A model generated the notes under the pieces. That model searched no databases. It worked only from the letters and a program-made list of their open reading frames with translations, and was not told the origin of the DNA. From Acetobacter malorum (GTDB lineage Bacteria; Pseudomonadota; Alphaproteobacteria; Acetobacterales; Acetobacteraceae), in the NCBI RefSeq assembly GCF_002153605.1, contig NZ_JOPG01000022.1:1-64000 (forward strand): 64,000 bases of DNA, read 5' to 3'. Shown here piece by piece: positions 8,375-16,980 of the stretch; position 1 is the stretch's first letter; every line of letters begins with the position of its first letter. The position numbers and the translations under genes are program-made.

Positions 8375-9661
8375 TTGTTGCAGTCGGCCGGAGCAAATTC
8401 GGGCCGGAGACGCGTCGTCGTCACCGGTATGGGCATGGTGGGTCCTCTGGGCCTCGGTGTCGAAAACGTATGGTCACGTCTGATCGCAGGGGAAAGCGGG
8501 ATTGAACGAATCACGCATTTTGACCCCAGCGATCTGCCTGCGCAGGTTGCCGGCCAGGTGCCGGAAGGACCGACTTCTGAAGGAAAGCTGACGCTTTCTG
8601 ACTGGATCTCGGTCAAAGACCAGCGCAAGATGGACCGTTTCATTCATATGGGACTGGTCGCAGCGACTGAAGCTGTGGAGGATTCCGGCTGGAAGCCTCA
8701 GACTGAAGAAGATAAATGCGCCACAGGCGTGATGATTGGCTCGGGCATTGGTGGTCTCCAGACCATCTATGACGCCTCCATCACGGTGCATGAAGGACGC
8801 GCCAAGCGCCTTTCTCCCTTCTTTATTCCATCAGCCCTCATCAACCTTGTCTCCGGACATGTGTCCATCAAATACGGGTTTCAGGGGCCAAACCATTCTG
8901 TGGTGACAGCCTGTGCAACCGGTGTGCATGCCATTGGTGACGCCGCACGGCTCATCATGTTTGGCGATGCCGATGTGATGGTCGCAGGTGGTGCAGAAGC
9001 AACGGTCTGCCCGCTGGGTATTGCCGGGTTCTGCTCAGCAAGAGCGCTTTCTACCGGGTTTAATGAAACGCCGCAGAAAGCCTCCCGCCCGTGGGATAAA
9101 GACCGCGACGGTTTTGTAATGGGTGAAGGCTCCGGTGTGGTTGTGCTGGAAGAGTACGAACACGCCAAGGCCCGTGGCGCCAAGATCTACGCGGAAATCG
9201 TAGGGTATGGCATGTCCGGGGATGCCTATCACATTACGGCACCGGCAGAAGGGCATTATGGGGCTTATCGCGCCATGCGCTCGGCTCTGAAAAGCGCCGG
9301 GGTTACCCCTGCGGACGTCGGCTACGTCAACGCACACGGCACATCCACAATGGCGGATGACCTTGAGCTTGAAGCAGTCGAGCGTCTGTTTGGCGATGAT
9401 GCCCGTACGCTGGCCATGTCTTCTACCAAATCCTCCACCGGGCATCTGCTTGGTGCGGCGGGTGCGATTGAAGCCATCTTCTGCATTCTGGCGATGCGCG
9501 ATAACGTGGCTCCTCCCACGCTTAACCTTGATAACCCGTCACGCGAGAGCGTGATCGATCGGGTCGCGCATACGGCGCAGCAGAGGCAGATTAACGTTGC
9601 TCTGTCCAACAGCTTCGGCTTTGGCGGCACAAACGCCAGTCTGGTTGTCCGCCGCGTCTGA
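8375..9661 (+). CDS. fabF: 3-oxoacyl-ACP synthase II
   Basis: Condensing enzyme that elongates acyl-ACP with malonyl-ACP. The Cys-His-His triad is visible: nucleophile in VTACATGVHA, first His in NAHGTSTMADD, second in STGHLLGAAG. The frame has no ATG before the conserved RRRVVVTGMG start of the fold, so initiation is at a TTG. I place it at 8375 (428 residues) because GGGGAGCGGG lies about ten bases upstream. TTG at 8336 is the alternative and adds 13 residues. Confidence 0.93.
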   Translation: MLQSAGANSGRRRVVVTGMGMVGPLGLGVENVWSRLIAGESGIERITHFDPSDLPAQVAGQVPEGPTSEGKLTLSDWISVKDQRKMDRFIHMGLVAATEAVEDSGWKPQTEEDKCATGVMIGSGIGGLQTIYDASITVHEGRAKRLSPFFIPSALINLVSGHVSIKYGFQGPNHSVVTACATGVHAIGDAARLIMFGDADVMVAGGAEATVCPLGIAGFCSARALSTGFNETPQKASRPWDKDRDGFVMGEGSGVVVLEEYEHAKARGAKIYAEIVGYGMSGDAYHITAPAEGHYGAYRAMRSALKSAGVTPADVGYVNAHGTSTMADDLELEAVERLFGDDARTLAMSSTKSSTGHLLGAAGAIEAIFCILAMRDNVAPPTLNLDNPSRESVIDRVAHTAQQRQINVALSNSFGFGGTNASLVVRRV

Positions 9662-9672
9662 TAAAGGACGAT

Positions 9673-10668
9673 ATGCGCAGGTTATTATCGGTTCTGTTCC
9701 TTCTGCTCCTTATGGGGGCAGGGGGAACAGCCTTTAAAGCGTGGCTCGATTATAAAAATCCGGGGCCATTAGCTCACGAGACTGATGTTGTCATCCCGCA
9801 TGGCGACTATCTCAGCACAATCCATACATTGCAGCAGGCTGGCGTTCTTCGGTCCGGGTACTGGACAGAACGGCTCTGTTTGGCCGCAGTTCTACTCACG
9901 CGGAAAGATGGGCAGCTTCACGCGGCTGAATTGCATTTTCCCGCCTTTGTCTCCATGCAGGATGCCCTGCATATTATACGTCACGCCCATCCGGTCCTAC
10001 ATAAGCTGACCATCCCAGAAGGCCTGACAGCGCATCAGATTCAGGCACTGCTCCAGTCGGCTCCCTTTTTGGAAGACGATGCACCTCTGCCCGCCGAAGG
10101 CAGCGTGATGCCGGAAACTTATGGATATTTGCGCAATACCAGCCGCAAGGCACTGCTGGAGCGCACGCAGACAGCCATGACCAAAGCAGTCCAGGCCGTC
10201 TGGAGCAAACGCACCCCGGTGCCGGAAATTCCCGATGAGCAGACGTTGGTGACTTTGGCCTCGCTGGTTGAAAAGGAAACAGCTCTTCCAGCCGAGCGGC
10301 CTCTTGTGGCGCGGGTTTTCATCAACCGACTGCAACAGGGCATGAAGCTGCAAACGGACCCGACGGTGATTTACGCCCTGACAAATGGCGCGCCTCCCCT
10401 GGGCAGAGCGTTGACGCACGCGGATCTTCAGGTCAGCAGCCCTTACAATACCTACATGGTCGCAGGTCTGCCGCCGGGGCCAATTTGTTCGCCCGGCTTA
10501 TCCTCTCTGGAGGCCGTCGCGCATCCGGCAACCGGAAATATGCTGTTTTTTGTAGCAAATGGGCAGGGGGGCCATAGTTTTGCGGCCAGCCTGACAGAGC
10601 ACAATAAAAATGTGCAGATTTTTCGGCAGAAGCAACAAGCCGATCATGCCTCTACGCCGCAGCAATAG
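9673..10668 (+). CDS. mltG: Endolytic transglycosylase MltG
   Basis: Membrane-anchored lytic enzyme that cuts nascent glycan strands and so sets their length. 331 residues: one N-terminal membrane segment (LLSVLFLLLLMGAGGTAF), a LysM-like middle, and the YceG/MltG catalytic domain with VEKET (catalytic Glu), FINRLQQGMKLQTDPTV and SPYNTY..GLPPGPICSPG. AAAGGACG precedes the ATG, 11 bases after fabF. The fab-mltG linkage is seen in many bacteria. Confidence 0.95.
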   Translation: MRRLLSVLFLLLLMGAGGTAFKAWLDYKNPGPLAHETDVVIPHGDYLSTIHTLQQAGVLRSGYWTERLCLAAVLLTRKDGQLHAAELHFPAFVSMQDALHIIRHAHPVLHKLTIPEGLTAHQIQALLQSAPFLEDDAPLPAEGSVMPETYGYLRNTSRKALLERTQTAMTKAVQAVWSKRTPVPEIPDEQTLVTLASLVEKETALPAERPLVARVFINRLQQGMKLQTDPTVIYALTNGAPPLGRALTHADLQVSSPYNTYMVAGLPPGPICSPGLSSLEAVAHPATGNMLFFVANGQGGHSFAASLTEHNKNVQIFRQKQQADHASTPQQ

Positions 10669-10683
10669 AGGCATGAAGCCGTA

Positions 10684-10718
10684 AGGGCGCGATTTTATCC
10701 GCGCCCTGTAATTATTTT
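10684..10718 (+). terminator. Terminator after mltG
   Basis: AGGGCGCG (10684-10691) pairs with CGCGCCCT (10700-10707), loop ATTTTATC, followed by a weak T-rich stretch ending in TTTT. It separates mltG from the convergent SYLF gene, whose stop lies at 10712. Confidence 0.7.
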
Positions 10719-11566
10719 ACCGGGGCCAGATTTTCATGCTGGATGCTCCCAACACTCCCAGATCCCGTCGTGCTGACAGCGTCACTGCCGAGCGTATCAG
10801 CTCCGGTTGTCGCAGCACGCTGGGCTGCCGCTGTCGTCTTGCTTGATGTGCTGGTGGTTGCTGGCGCCATTTTCCCGTAACGCGTCAGCACGCTTCGCAG
10901 CGGATCGGCTCCGGGGTTATTCACCCGCATCGAGACAACAATGTCTTCCGGCCCAACGCTCTGGCTGTAATAGGAGCGGTTAGCGTCACTGTTGACTGTC
11001 AGTTTGGTGCCCCCGAGAGCCGCACCAGCAAAGAGGCCCTGAGACTTCTGCGCAACAAGAATATCGGTATTTCTGGCACCGGCATTGGCGCGCTCAGCAT
11101 TGCTGCTAAGGGTCGCGAAGGACACACCGGCGTTGGCCCCAAACTGGAACTGGCTATCCAGCAGCGCCTGCAGGCCTCGGTCCGTCATGACAAAGAACAT
11201 GGCCTGAGAATTCTGCACCCCCAGCTGAATCCCGAAGGACGCCGTGCTGAGCGTATAAAAAGCCGGGTCTGACCATGAGCCACGAGCATCACGCGCCAGC
11301 AGCAGACAGCCACCTCCAGCCCCACCAAAGGCGATGGACATGCGGAAAATGGAAGGACACACCATGACAGCGCGGGCCTTCCCCAGGTTAACAGCCACGG
11401 TGCTCTGAGCCGTAGCTCCCACAAAAATATCCTGCACCGTCAGCGCAGCTTTATCGACAAGCGTCTGCCCGCTGTCGGCTGCACGCGCCTGCAAGGGCGC
11501 ACAGGTCAGTGCAGTTGCCATCCCCAGAGCAAGAGAAAAGGAGGAAAAACGGTAAACTGACCGCAT
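10712..11566 (-). CDS. Secreted SYLF-domain (Ysc84-type) lipid-binding protein
   Basis: 284 residues with a Sec signal peptide (RSVYRF..., cleavage near ARA-AD) and the SYLF/DUF500 domain in the middle: VMVCPSIFRMSIAFGGAGGGCLLLAR, FYTLSTASFGIQLGVQNSQAMFFVMT and SQGLFAGAALGGTKL. This domain binds membrane lipids in eukaryotic homologues; the bacterial role is poorly defined. The last ~60 residues are Ser/Thr/Ala-rich and look disordered. ATG at 11566 has GGAG upstream; an ATG at 11581 is also possible. Confidence 0.85.
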   Translation of the reverse strand: MRSVYRFSSFSLALGMATALTCAPLQARAADSGQTLVDKAALTVQDIFVGATAQSTVAVNLGKARAVMVCPSIFRMSIAFGGAGGGCLLLARDARGSWSDPAFYTLSTASFGIQLGVQNSQAMFFVMTDRGLQALLDSQFQFGANAGVSFATLSSNAERANAGARNTDILVAQKSQGLFAGAALGGTKLTVNSDANRSYYSQSVGPEDIVVSMRVNNPGADPLRSVLTRYGKMAPATTSTSSKTTAAAQRAATTGADTLGSDAVSTTGSGSVGSIQHENLAPVK

Positions 11567-11659
11567 TCTGGTGGTCTCCATTATGGGCCTAAATTACTGG
11601 CCTAGCCTTACGTCTCGTTTGTGGCGGCAGAATGGCCCCAAGGCCAGCCTCTACCGCTT

Positions 11660-12457
11660 TTAATCAAGAGAAATTCCTACGGCAGAGGACAGAGCCTGCG
11701 CAATATGCGGGTTTGCCGCTAAAATCGTCGCGGGCCCGGTCAGACCGCCTTCCCGCAGGAACGGCGACACACAGGCCCCGGCTTCCGCCAGCAGGGGAAG
11801 AGCGGCCGCCACATCCCACAGATTGATGACAATTTCGATATAGCCATCCAGCCGCCCACATGCGACATCCGCCAGCGCCAGTGCGCCCGACCCACCCGAA
11901 CGCGGCATAGCTCCGAGATCCATGATGGCATCGATTTTTTCCATGAAGACCGGCTTGGGGACACGATTGCTCCAGCCCATCTCAATCATGGCACTGGCCG
12001 GGTCTTGCACCGGAGAAGCCTGAATGCGGTTGCCGTTAAGGAACGCACCCTGACCACGCAGAGCTGTGTAGACCTCTCCCAGCGCTGGCGCTTCAATCAC
12101 CCCGGCAACCGGCTCATCGCCATCCAGCAGCCCGAGAGAAACGCACCAGCGGTTCCGGCCACGGGCATAGTTAGACGTCCCATCAATCGGGTCCACGACC
12201 CAGCGCAGGCTGCCGGCACGGGCAACGCCGCCTTCCTCTCCCTGAAAGCCATCGTCTGGAAACAGAGTCTGCATCCGTTGGGCGATAAAGCTTTCCACAG
12301 CACCATCTGCTTCTGTCAGCCAGTCCTGCGCCGACTTCTGCTTGCCTTCGGGGCCACCGGGGGCAGGCCGCATGGACATGGCAAGGCGGGCAGCGTCCTG
12401 CACCACAGCCCGGGCAGCTTCCAGACGATAGGCGAGGGCGGGGCTGGGTGAAGACAT
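11660..12457 (-). CDS. Inositol monophosphatase family protein
   Basis: Mg-dependent phosphomonoesterase fold, 265 residues. Metal-binding motifs are intact: EADGAVE, GEEGG (first acid), WVVDPIDGTSNYARG, and the late LWDVAAALPLLAEAG. Family members act as SuhB, histidinol-phosphatase (HisN) or PAP phosphatase (CysQ). The nearby sulfate operon makes a CysQ-like role conceivable, but the sequence alone does not decide. ATG at 12457 chosen, with GGAG ten bases upstream. Confidence 0.85.
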   Translation of the reverse strand: MSSPSPALAYRLEAARAVVQDAARLAMSMRPAPGGPEGKQKSAQDWLTEADGAVESFIAQRMQTLFPDDGFQGEEGGVARAGSLRWVVDPIDGTSNYARGRNRWCVSLGLLDGDEPVAGVIEAPALGEVYTALRGQGAFLNGNRIQASPVQDPASAMIEMGWSNRVPKPVFMEKIDAIMDLGAMPRSGGSGALALADVACGRLDGYIEIVINLWDVAAALPLLAEAGACVSPFLREGGLTGPATILAANPHIAQALSSAVGISLD

Positions 12458-12481
12458 GGGCAACAGGCTCCAGATTAAGAA

Positions 12482-12498
12482 ATATTATAAAATAATAT
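12482..12498 (-). promoter_or_regulatory. AT-rich palindrome with a -10-like box before the inositol phosphatase gene
   Basis: ATATTAT-AAA-ATAATAT is a perfect palindrome in otherwise GC-rich DNA and includes TATAAT on the minus strand (12484-12489), 27 bases before the ATG. No convincing -35 box was seen. It suggests that this gene has its own promoter. Confidence 0.35.
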
Positions 12499-12557
12499 CA
12501 TAGCCTGAAGTCTGGGCAGAAGCGACCGCCTTTCTCCCGCGCCCGGTGGGAGGCCGT

Positions 12558-13478
12558 TTAGCTTTTCTGTTTATAGAGTTCTTTCGGCCAGCGACGATGC
12601 AGCCAGAGCCAGCTTTCCGGCTTTTGCCTGATCCAGCTTTCCAGCCGGTCATTCACAGCCTGTACCATCAGGCTCAGATCCTGCTTCTTATCGCCCGTAT
12701 CCGGCAATTCCATTGGGGGTTCGACCACAATCCGCAACCGGGCCGGCCCAAGCCGCTCCACATAGCCGGGGATGACCGCGCAGCGGTAGCGTAACGCCAT
12801 AGCTGCCAGTGCCGGAGCTGTCATGGCGGGGCGGCCAAAAAATGTGGCTTCAACGCCGTCATTCATTTTCTGGTCCACCAGCATACCCAGTCGGCCTCCT
12901 TTGGAGACATACGCCAGAGCCTCCCTCGCCCCACGCGCGCCCTTGGCAAAAAGCGGCATGGGGGTAGGGGCCATGGCCGTATCCCGCAAATTGCGGATCA
13001 TGGCATCAATCAGGGGATTGCCGGCAGCCCGATAAAAGGATGCAAAGGGCGTGCCATGTCGGGCAACGCCGGGCGGCAGCATTTCCCAGTTGCCGATATG
13101 GCCGGATACAAACAGAACCGCGCCGCTGCGCCGGGCCTGTTCTTCCAGATACTCAGCCCCCTTAACCTCAAAACCCGGTCCACTGGGGGTATTTTCCTGC
13201 AAGCGAGATAAATGCGGGAGTTCTCCTACCGTACGGCCAAGATTCTCCCACACGCCACGCACAATCCGGGCACGTTCCGTGGCGTTCAAATCCGGCATAG
13301 CCAGTTGCAGATTTTTGTCGGCTATTTTGGAAACCGGTAACAACGGACCGATAAACCGACAAAACCTGCCCGCAAAACTGGACGCCCGCGCAGGCCCCAT
13401 CCGTAAAAACAGGTCCAGCAACGCCTGAGCTACCCGGGCTTCCAGACGCATCAGACGTGTGATGCGCACGTCGCTCAT
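12558..13478 (-). CDS. LpxL/HtrB-type lipid A acyltransferase
   Basis: Adds a secondary acyl chain to Kdo-lipid A or its precursor at the inner membrane. 306 residues with the acyltransferase HX4(D/E) box in FVSGHIGNWEMLP, then FYRAAGNPLIDAMI and DQKMNDGVEATFFGRPAMTAPA, a family signature. The N-terminal region is amphipathic, not a clear membrane span. Its ATG overlaps the lpxK stop by four bases, which fits co-expression in a lipid A set. Whether it acts as LpxL or LpxM cannot be told here. Confidence 0.9.
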   Translation of the reverse strand: MSDVRITRLMRLEARVAQALLDLFLRMGPARASSFAGRFCRFIGPLLPVSKIADKNLQLAMPDLNATERARIVRGVWENLGRTVGELPHLSRLQENTPSGPGFEVKGAEYLEEQARRSGAVLFVSGHIGNWEMLPPGVARHGTPFASFYRAAGNPLIDAMIRNLRDTAMAPTPMPLFAKGARGAREALAYVSKGGRLGMLVDQKMNDGVEATFFGRPAMTAPALAAMALRYRCAVIPGYVERLGPARLRIVVEPPMELPDTGDKKQDLSLMVQAVNDRLESWIRQKPESWLWLHRRWPKELYKQKS

Positions 13479-14464
13479 ACAGGCCTCTGATTTAAAAGCT
13501 GGTCCAGTAAGGCTTCGGGCGCAGCTTCACTCTGCCAGAGAAGCCCAACGCCAACGGTCGTGAGCTGTTTTCTGAAAACGGGCGGAAACCGGACCGTATC
13601 TTTGGGGGTCGTCACAAGCTGTGCGTCCGCCTGCCGGGCGAGTGTAGCAAGATGGGTCATATCCCGGTCTTTATAAAAATAATGATCCGGAAAAGCGAGG
13701 CACCGCACCGGGTTCACCCCAGCCTGTCGGAGCCCGTCAAAAAACTTGGAGGGGCGGCCCAGTCCGGCAAAAGCGATGCAGCGCGCCTCTTTGAGCGCCT
13801 GAACTTCCGGTGCGGTTTGCAAATCAGCCCGAACGACATCCGGCACCATGCCCCCATACTGCGCCAAAAAACCAGTTTGATCCGGCCCAATCAGCAAAAT
13901 TGCCGACGCCCGCGCCAGTGCTGCTGCCGGGGACTCACGCAGCGGTCCGGCAGGCAAAACGTGGCCGTTCCCCAATCCGACCACACCATCTACCACCAGA
14001 AGAGAAATATCTTTGTGCAGGCCGGGGTTCTGAAAGCCGTCATCCATAATCAGGCATGTGGCGCCTGCCGCGACGGCTGCGCGAGCCGATTCCGCCCGGT
14101 CTCCTCCAACCCATGTTGGGCACTGCTGGGCCAACAAGAGGGCTTCGTCTCCAACATCCCTCGCGGAATGGCGAGCAAGGTCCACCTGCGTCGCGGTTTT
14201 GATGCGACCGCCATACCCGCGCGTGAGAGCATGAACGGCAATCTTCCGCTTTTTCAGCCGGGCTACCAGATCCAGCACCACGGTTGTTTTCCCTGTGCCT
14301 CCAGTGGTGAGGTTGCCACAGCACAAAACCGGGACGGGCGCTTTCCAGCCGGCTTTCTTCTGCCTCTTTTCTGCGCAGGCCGCTACCAATGCCGCGAGAG
14401 GAGACAGCAACCAGGGGAACACTTTTGCCTGCGGATCTGACCAGAAACGGGGAGGCTGGATCAT
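13475..14464 (-). CDS. lpxK: Tetraacyldisaccharide 4'-kinase
   Basis: Phosphorylates the 4' position of the lipid A disaccharide. 329 residues with the family P-loop GNLTTGGTGKTT (residues 50-61), RGYGG, GDEALLLAQ, GGDRAESAR and DDGFQNPGLHKDISLLVVD. A hydrophobic N-terminal helix (FPWLLSPLAALVAAC) holds it at the inner membrane. Overlaps both neighbours by ATGA, an obligatory operon arrangement. Confidence 0.96.
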   Translation of the reverse strand: MIQPPRFWSDPQAKVFPWLLSPLAALVAACAEKRQKKAGWKAPVPVLCCGNLTTGGTGKTTVVLDLVARLKKRKIAVHALTRGYGGRIKTATQVDLARHSARDVGDEALLLAQQCPTWVGGDRAESARAAVAAGATCLIMDDGFQNPGLHKDISLLVVDGVVGLGNGHVLPAGPLRESPAAALARASAILLIGPDQTGFLAQYGGMVPDVVRADLQTAPEVQALKEARCIAFAGLGRPSKFFDGLRQAGVNPVRCLAFPDHYFYKDRDMTHLATLARQADAQLVTTPKDTVRFPPVFRKQLTTVGVGLLWQSEAAPEALLDQLLNQRPV

Positions 14465-16473
14465 GATGACAGAAGCGCCAGAACTTTATCTGCCAACTGT
14501 TCCGGCAAGCCCATATTGGCAGTCGCCACAGCCTGCGCTTGTTTCGCACAGGTTTGCCGACGCTCAGGATCGTTCAGCATGGCACTCACCCAGTCAGCCA
14601 GTTCAGTTGCCGAGTGAACGGTCGCCACACTTGAACCCAAAACGGCAAAGGCTTCCTGAAAATTCTGAACACGAGGCCCGGTTGCCAGTGTACACTCCAG
14701 ACGAGCCGGTTCAAACGGATTATGCCCGCCACCGCCCGTCCGCACATCAGGCAGACTATTGCCTATGAAAACAAGACTCGCCAGCCGATAAAACAGTCCG
14801 AGTTCCCCCAGTGTGTCACACACCCATACAGCATCGCTCGGCGTCGGGACTTGCCCCAAAGCTCTGCGTGGGGCCCCACCGAAGAGGGAACTGACGGCAG
14901 CACCCCGTTCCGGATGACGCGGCACGATAATGGTCAGAAGGGATGGGAAGCGTGTCCGCAAGGTTTGGACCGTCTGCCGGAGCGCGTCCTCTTCTCCATC
15001 ATGCGTGGATGCAGCAAGAAATACCGGCCGCCCGGCAAGCAGCTGCTGAACTGCCTGCAATTCTGCCTGATTGACCGGCAAGGGCGGGGCGGCTGTTTTG
15101 AGATCGCCAGCTTTCGTCAGGGAGCGGGCACCCAACTGACGGAACCGCTCAGCATCCTCTTCGGAGCGGGCAGCAATCCATGCAAACCGCTCCAGCATCC
15201 GCCGGGCAACGGGGCGTAGCTTGCTCCAGTTTCTGAAAGAGCGTTCCGACATGCGACCATTGACGAGTGCGACAGGAACGTTCTGCCGGTGGCAGAGCCC
15301 AATCAGGTTCGGCCAGAGTTCACTCTCTGTGAAAACCACCGCCTGTGGCCGCCAGTGCGCCAGAAAACGCTGCCCCCAGCGCGGCACATCCAGCGGCACA
15401 AACTGATGGATAAGCCGGGGATGCTCTAGGCGTTGCTGCAACAGACGCGCCGCCGTAACCGTCCCCGTTGTAACCAGCACCGTGAGCGTTGTTTTTTTCT
15501 CCAGACAAAGCTGCATGAGCGGCAGAATGGATACCAGCTCACCAACACTGGCCGCATGGAACCAGACAAGTGAGCCTGCCGGGCGCTCATGCGAGGCAAA
15601 GCCCATCTTCTCCCGCACGCGATCCGGCAGTTCCTTCCCGCGTGTCTGCCGCCAGCGCAGCAGGAAAGGCAGTGCAGGCGCAAGACCCGTAGCCACCCAG
15701 CCCCAGACTCGTGACGGCTGAAGAGATAGCGGCGCGAGCCAGACTTTTTCCTTCTGTCGGCCCGGATGATCCACCCATGGCTGCTCGGCTTCCAGCGTGA
15801 CCTTGGTGATCGCCTCCGCCAGCAGCCGATCTGCACTATGCTCGGCTTGCGCCTCTTTCTCGCGCGGCAGAATAAGCGGAGCGCCACACACAAAATGACC
15901 GCGCCCGAAAGGCAGCGGCAAAATCATTTTATCCCATGAGTTCAGACGAATGCCCCGGCAGGTGGCACCAACGGGGACAATCGGCTTTCTGACAAGGGCA
16001 GCCAGTGCGGTTGCGCCTTGCTGAGCTTGCCGACGCGGACCACGAGGGCCATCCGGCGTAATAGCAACAATGCCGCCATGCCGTAATCTGGCCCGCATGC
16101 GGCGCAATGCCGCAGCGCCACCTTTGTTTTTTCCACGGGTGTCGGAAGACCCGGCAATGGACCAGATCCGCCATTTCCCGACAATATCGGCAATTAGCCG
16201 GCCATCCCGGTTACGGCTGATAAGCACATGCAGACGCATGGCTGGATTTTGCGGTTCCGCCCACCACCATAAAGCCGGGGTGAGAGGCAGGACCTCATGC
16301 CAGAAAGCCACAACTGCCGTGCGGCCATCCTGACAGGTCAGAACCTCGCGGGCCTCCGGGTCGATACTAAACGTCCAGCGCGTGGTGCGCAGGGTCAGGC
16401 CCAGATAGCCCCGGATTGTTGTGACAAGAATTTTTCGAACAAAAGATCCGGCGGAATGCGGAAGACGCGCCAC
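14461..16473 (-). CDS. Fusion: DUF374 lysophospholipid-acyltransferase-like domain + Kdo transferase (KdtA/WaaA)
   Basis: 670 residues, far longer than a stand-alone Kdo transferase (~425). Residues ~40-205 form a DUF374/PlsC-like domain (FWHE, LISRNRDGRLIADI, SSDTRGKNKGGAAAL, TPDGPRGP). Residues ~255-670 are a GT30 Kdo transferase: VWFHAASVGE with the conserved Glu at 312, TGTVTAARLL, FVPLDVP, FTESELWPNLI, VNGRMSERSF, AASTHDGEE, and GGGGHNPFEPA near the end. The start is GTG with GGAG upstream. It overlaps lpxK by four bases. The Kdo transferase moiety completes the Kdo-lipid A set. The partner's acyl substrate is unknown. Confidence 0.9.
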   Translation of the reverse strand: MARLPHSAGSFVRKILVTTIRGYLGLTLRTTRWTFSIDPEAREVLTCQDGRTAVVAFWHEVLPLTPALWWWAEPQNPAMRLHVLISRNRDGRLIADIVGKWRIWSIAGSSDTRGKNKGGAAALRRMRARLRHGGIVAITPDGPRGPRRQAQQGATALAALVRKPIVPVGATCRGIRLNSWDKMILPLPFGRGHFVCGAPLILPREKEAQAEHSADRLLAEAITKVTLEAEQPWVDHPGRQKEKVWLAPLSLQPSRVWGWVATGLAPALPFLLRWRQTRGKELPDRVREKMGFASHERPAGSLVWFHAASVGELVSILPLMQLCLEKKTTLTVLVTTGTVTAARLLQQRLEHPRLIHQFVPLDVPRWGQRFLAHWRPQAVVFTESELWPNLIGLCHRQNVPVALVNGRMSERSFRNWSKLRPVARRMLERFAWIAARSEEDAERFRQLGARSLTKAGDLKTAAPPLPVNQAELQAVQQLLAGRPVFLAASTHDGEEDALRQTVQTLRTRFPSLLTIIVPRHPERGAAVSSLFGGAPRRALGQVPTPSDAVWVCDTLGELGLFYRLASLVFIGNSLPDVRTGGGGHNPFEPARLECTLATGPRVQNFQEAFAVLGSSVATVHSATELADWVSAMLNDPERRQTCAKQAQAVATANMGLPEQLADKVLALLSS

Positions 16474-16491
16474 AGTGCCAGATCTCCCGCG

Positions 16492-16980
16492 CTAGGCCAG
16501 CCTCCGCCTGAAGGCAAACCCTTCTGCCTGCTCATTCAGAATGGAGGGCTGATAGGCGACCGTGAAGGCCTCATGCGCCCGCTGCCAGACTGCGGGATCA
16601 GCACCTTCGGGTAAGTCTATCGCCGTCACGCCGCACCGGAGCAGAAATTCATACTGGTCCGGCAGAACATGCCCGCCAGCCCGAATTTCACCCTTAAAGT
16701 GCAGATGCTCACGCAATGCCCGCGCCTGTGTGAAGGGGCGACCATCCCGAAACACAGGGAAGGTCAGCGCCACAACATCCAGCCGGGGCAGGGCGTCCCG
16801 CAGAGTCTCAACGTCGTCAGCAGAACTCAGCACCACACCAAGCCGCGCATCGCTGTTCCGGCCCAGCCCTTCAGAAAGGCGAGCCAGCGGCACCAGCACA
16901 TCACCTGTCGGAAGAGATTCCCCCTCAACGGCAATCTGCCATGTGTCCTGAATAATCTGGCCGTTCTCAAGCAGTGGCAT
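16492..16980 (-). CDS. DUF934 protein associated with sulfite reductase
   Basis: 162 residues of DUF934, a family almost always found beside ferredoxin-type nitrite/sulfite reductases. Conserved blocks seen: GVVLSSADDVETL, VALTFPVFRDGRPFTQARALRE, GEIRAGGHVLPDQYEFLLRCGV. No catalytic motif is known; it is thought to assist sulfite reduction, but that is association only. Its first 14 bases overlap the cysI 3' end, and the acyltransferase-KdtA gene begins 18 bases after its stop. Confidence 0.88.
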   Translation of the reverse strand: MPLLENGQIIQDTWQIAVEGESLPTGDVLVPLARLSEGLGRNSDARLGVVLSSADDVETLRDALPRLDVVALTFPVFRDGRPFTQARALREHLHFKGEIRAGGHVLPDQYEFLLRCGVTAIDLPEGADPAVWQRAHEAFTVAYQPSILNEQAEGFAFRRRLA

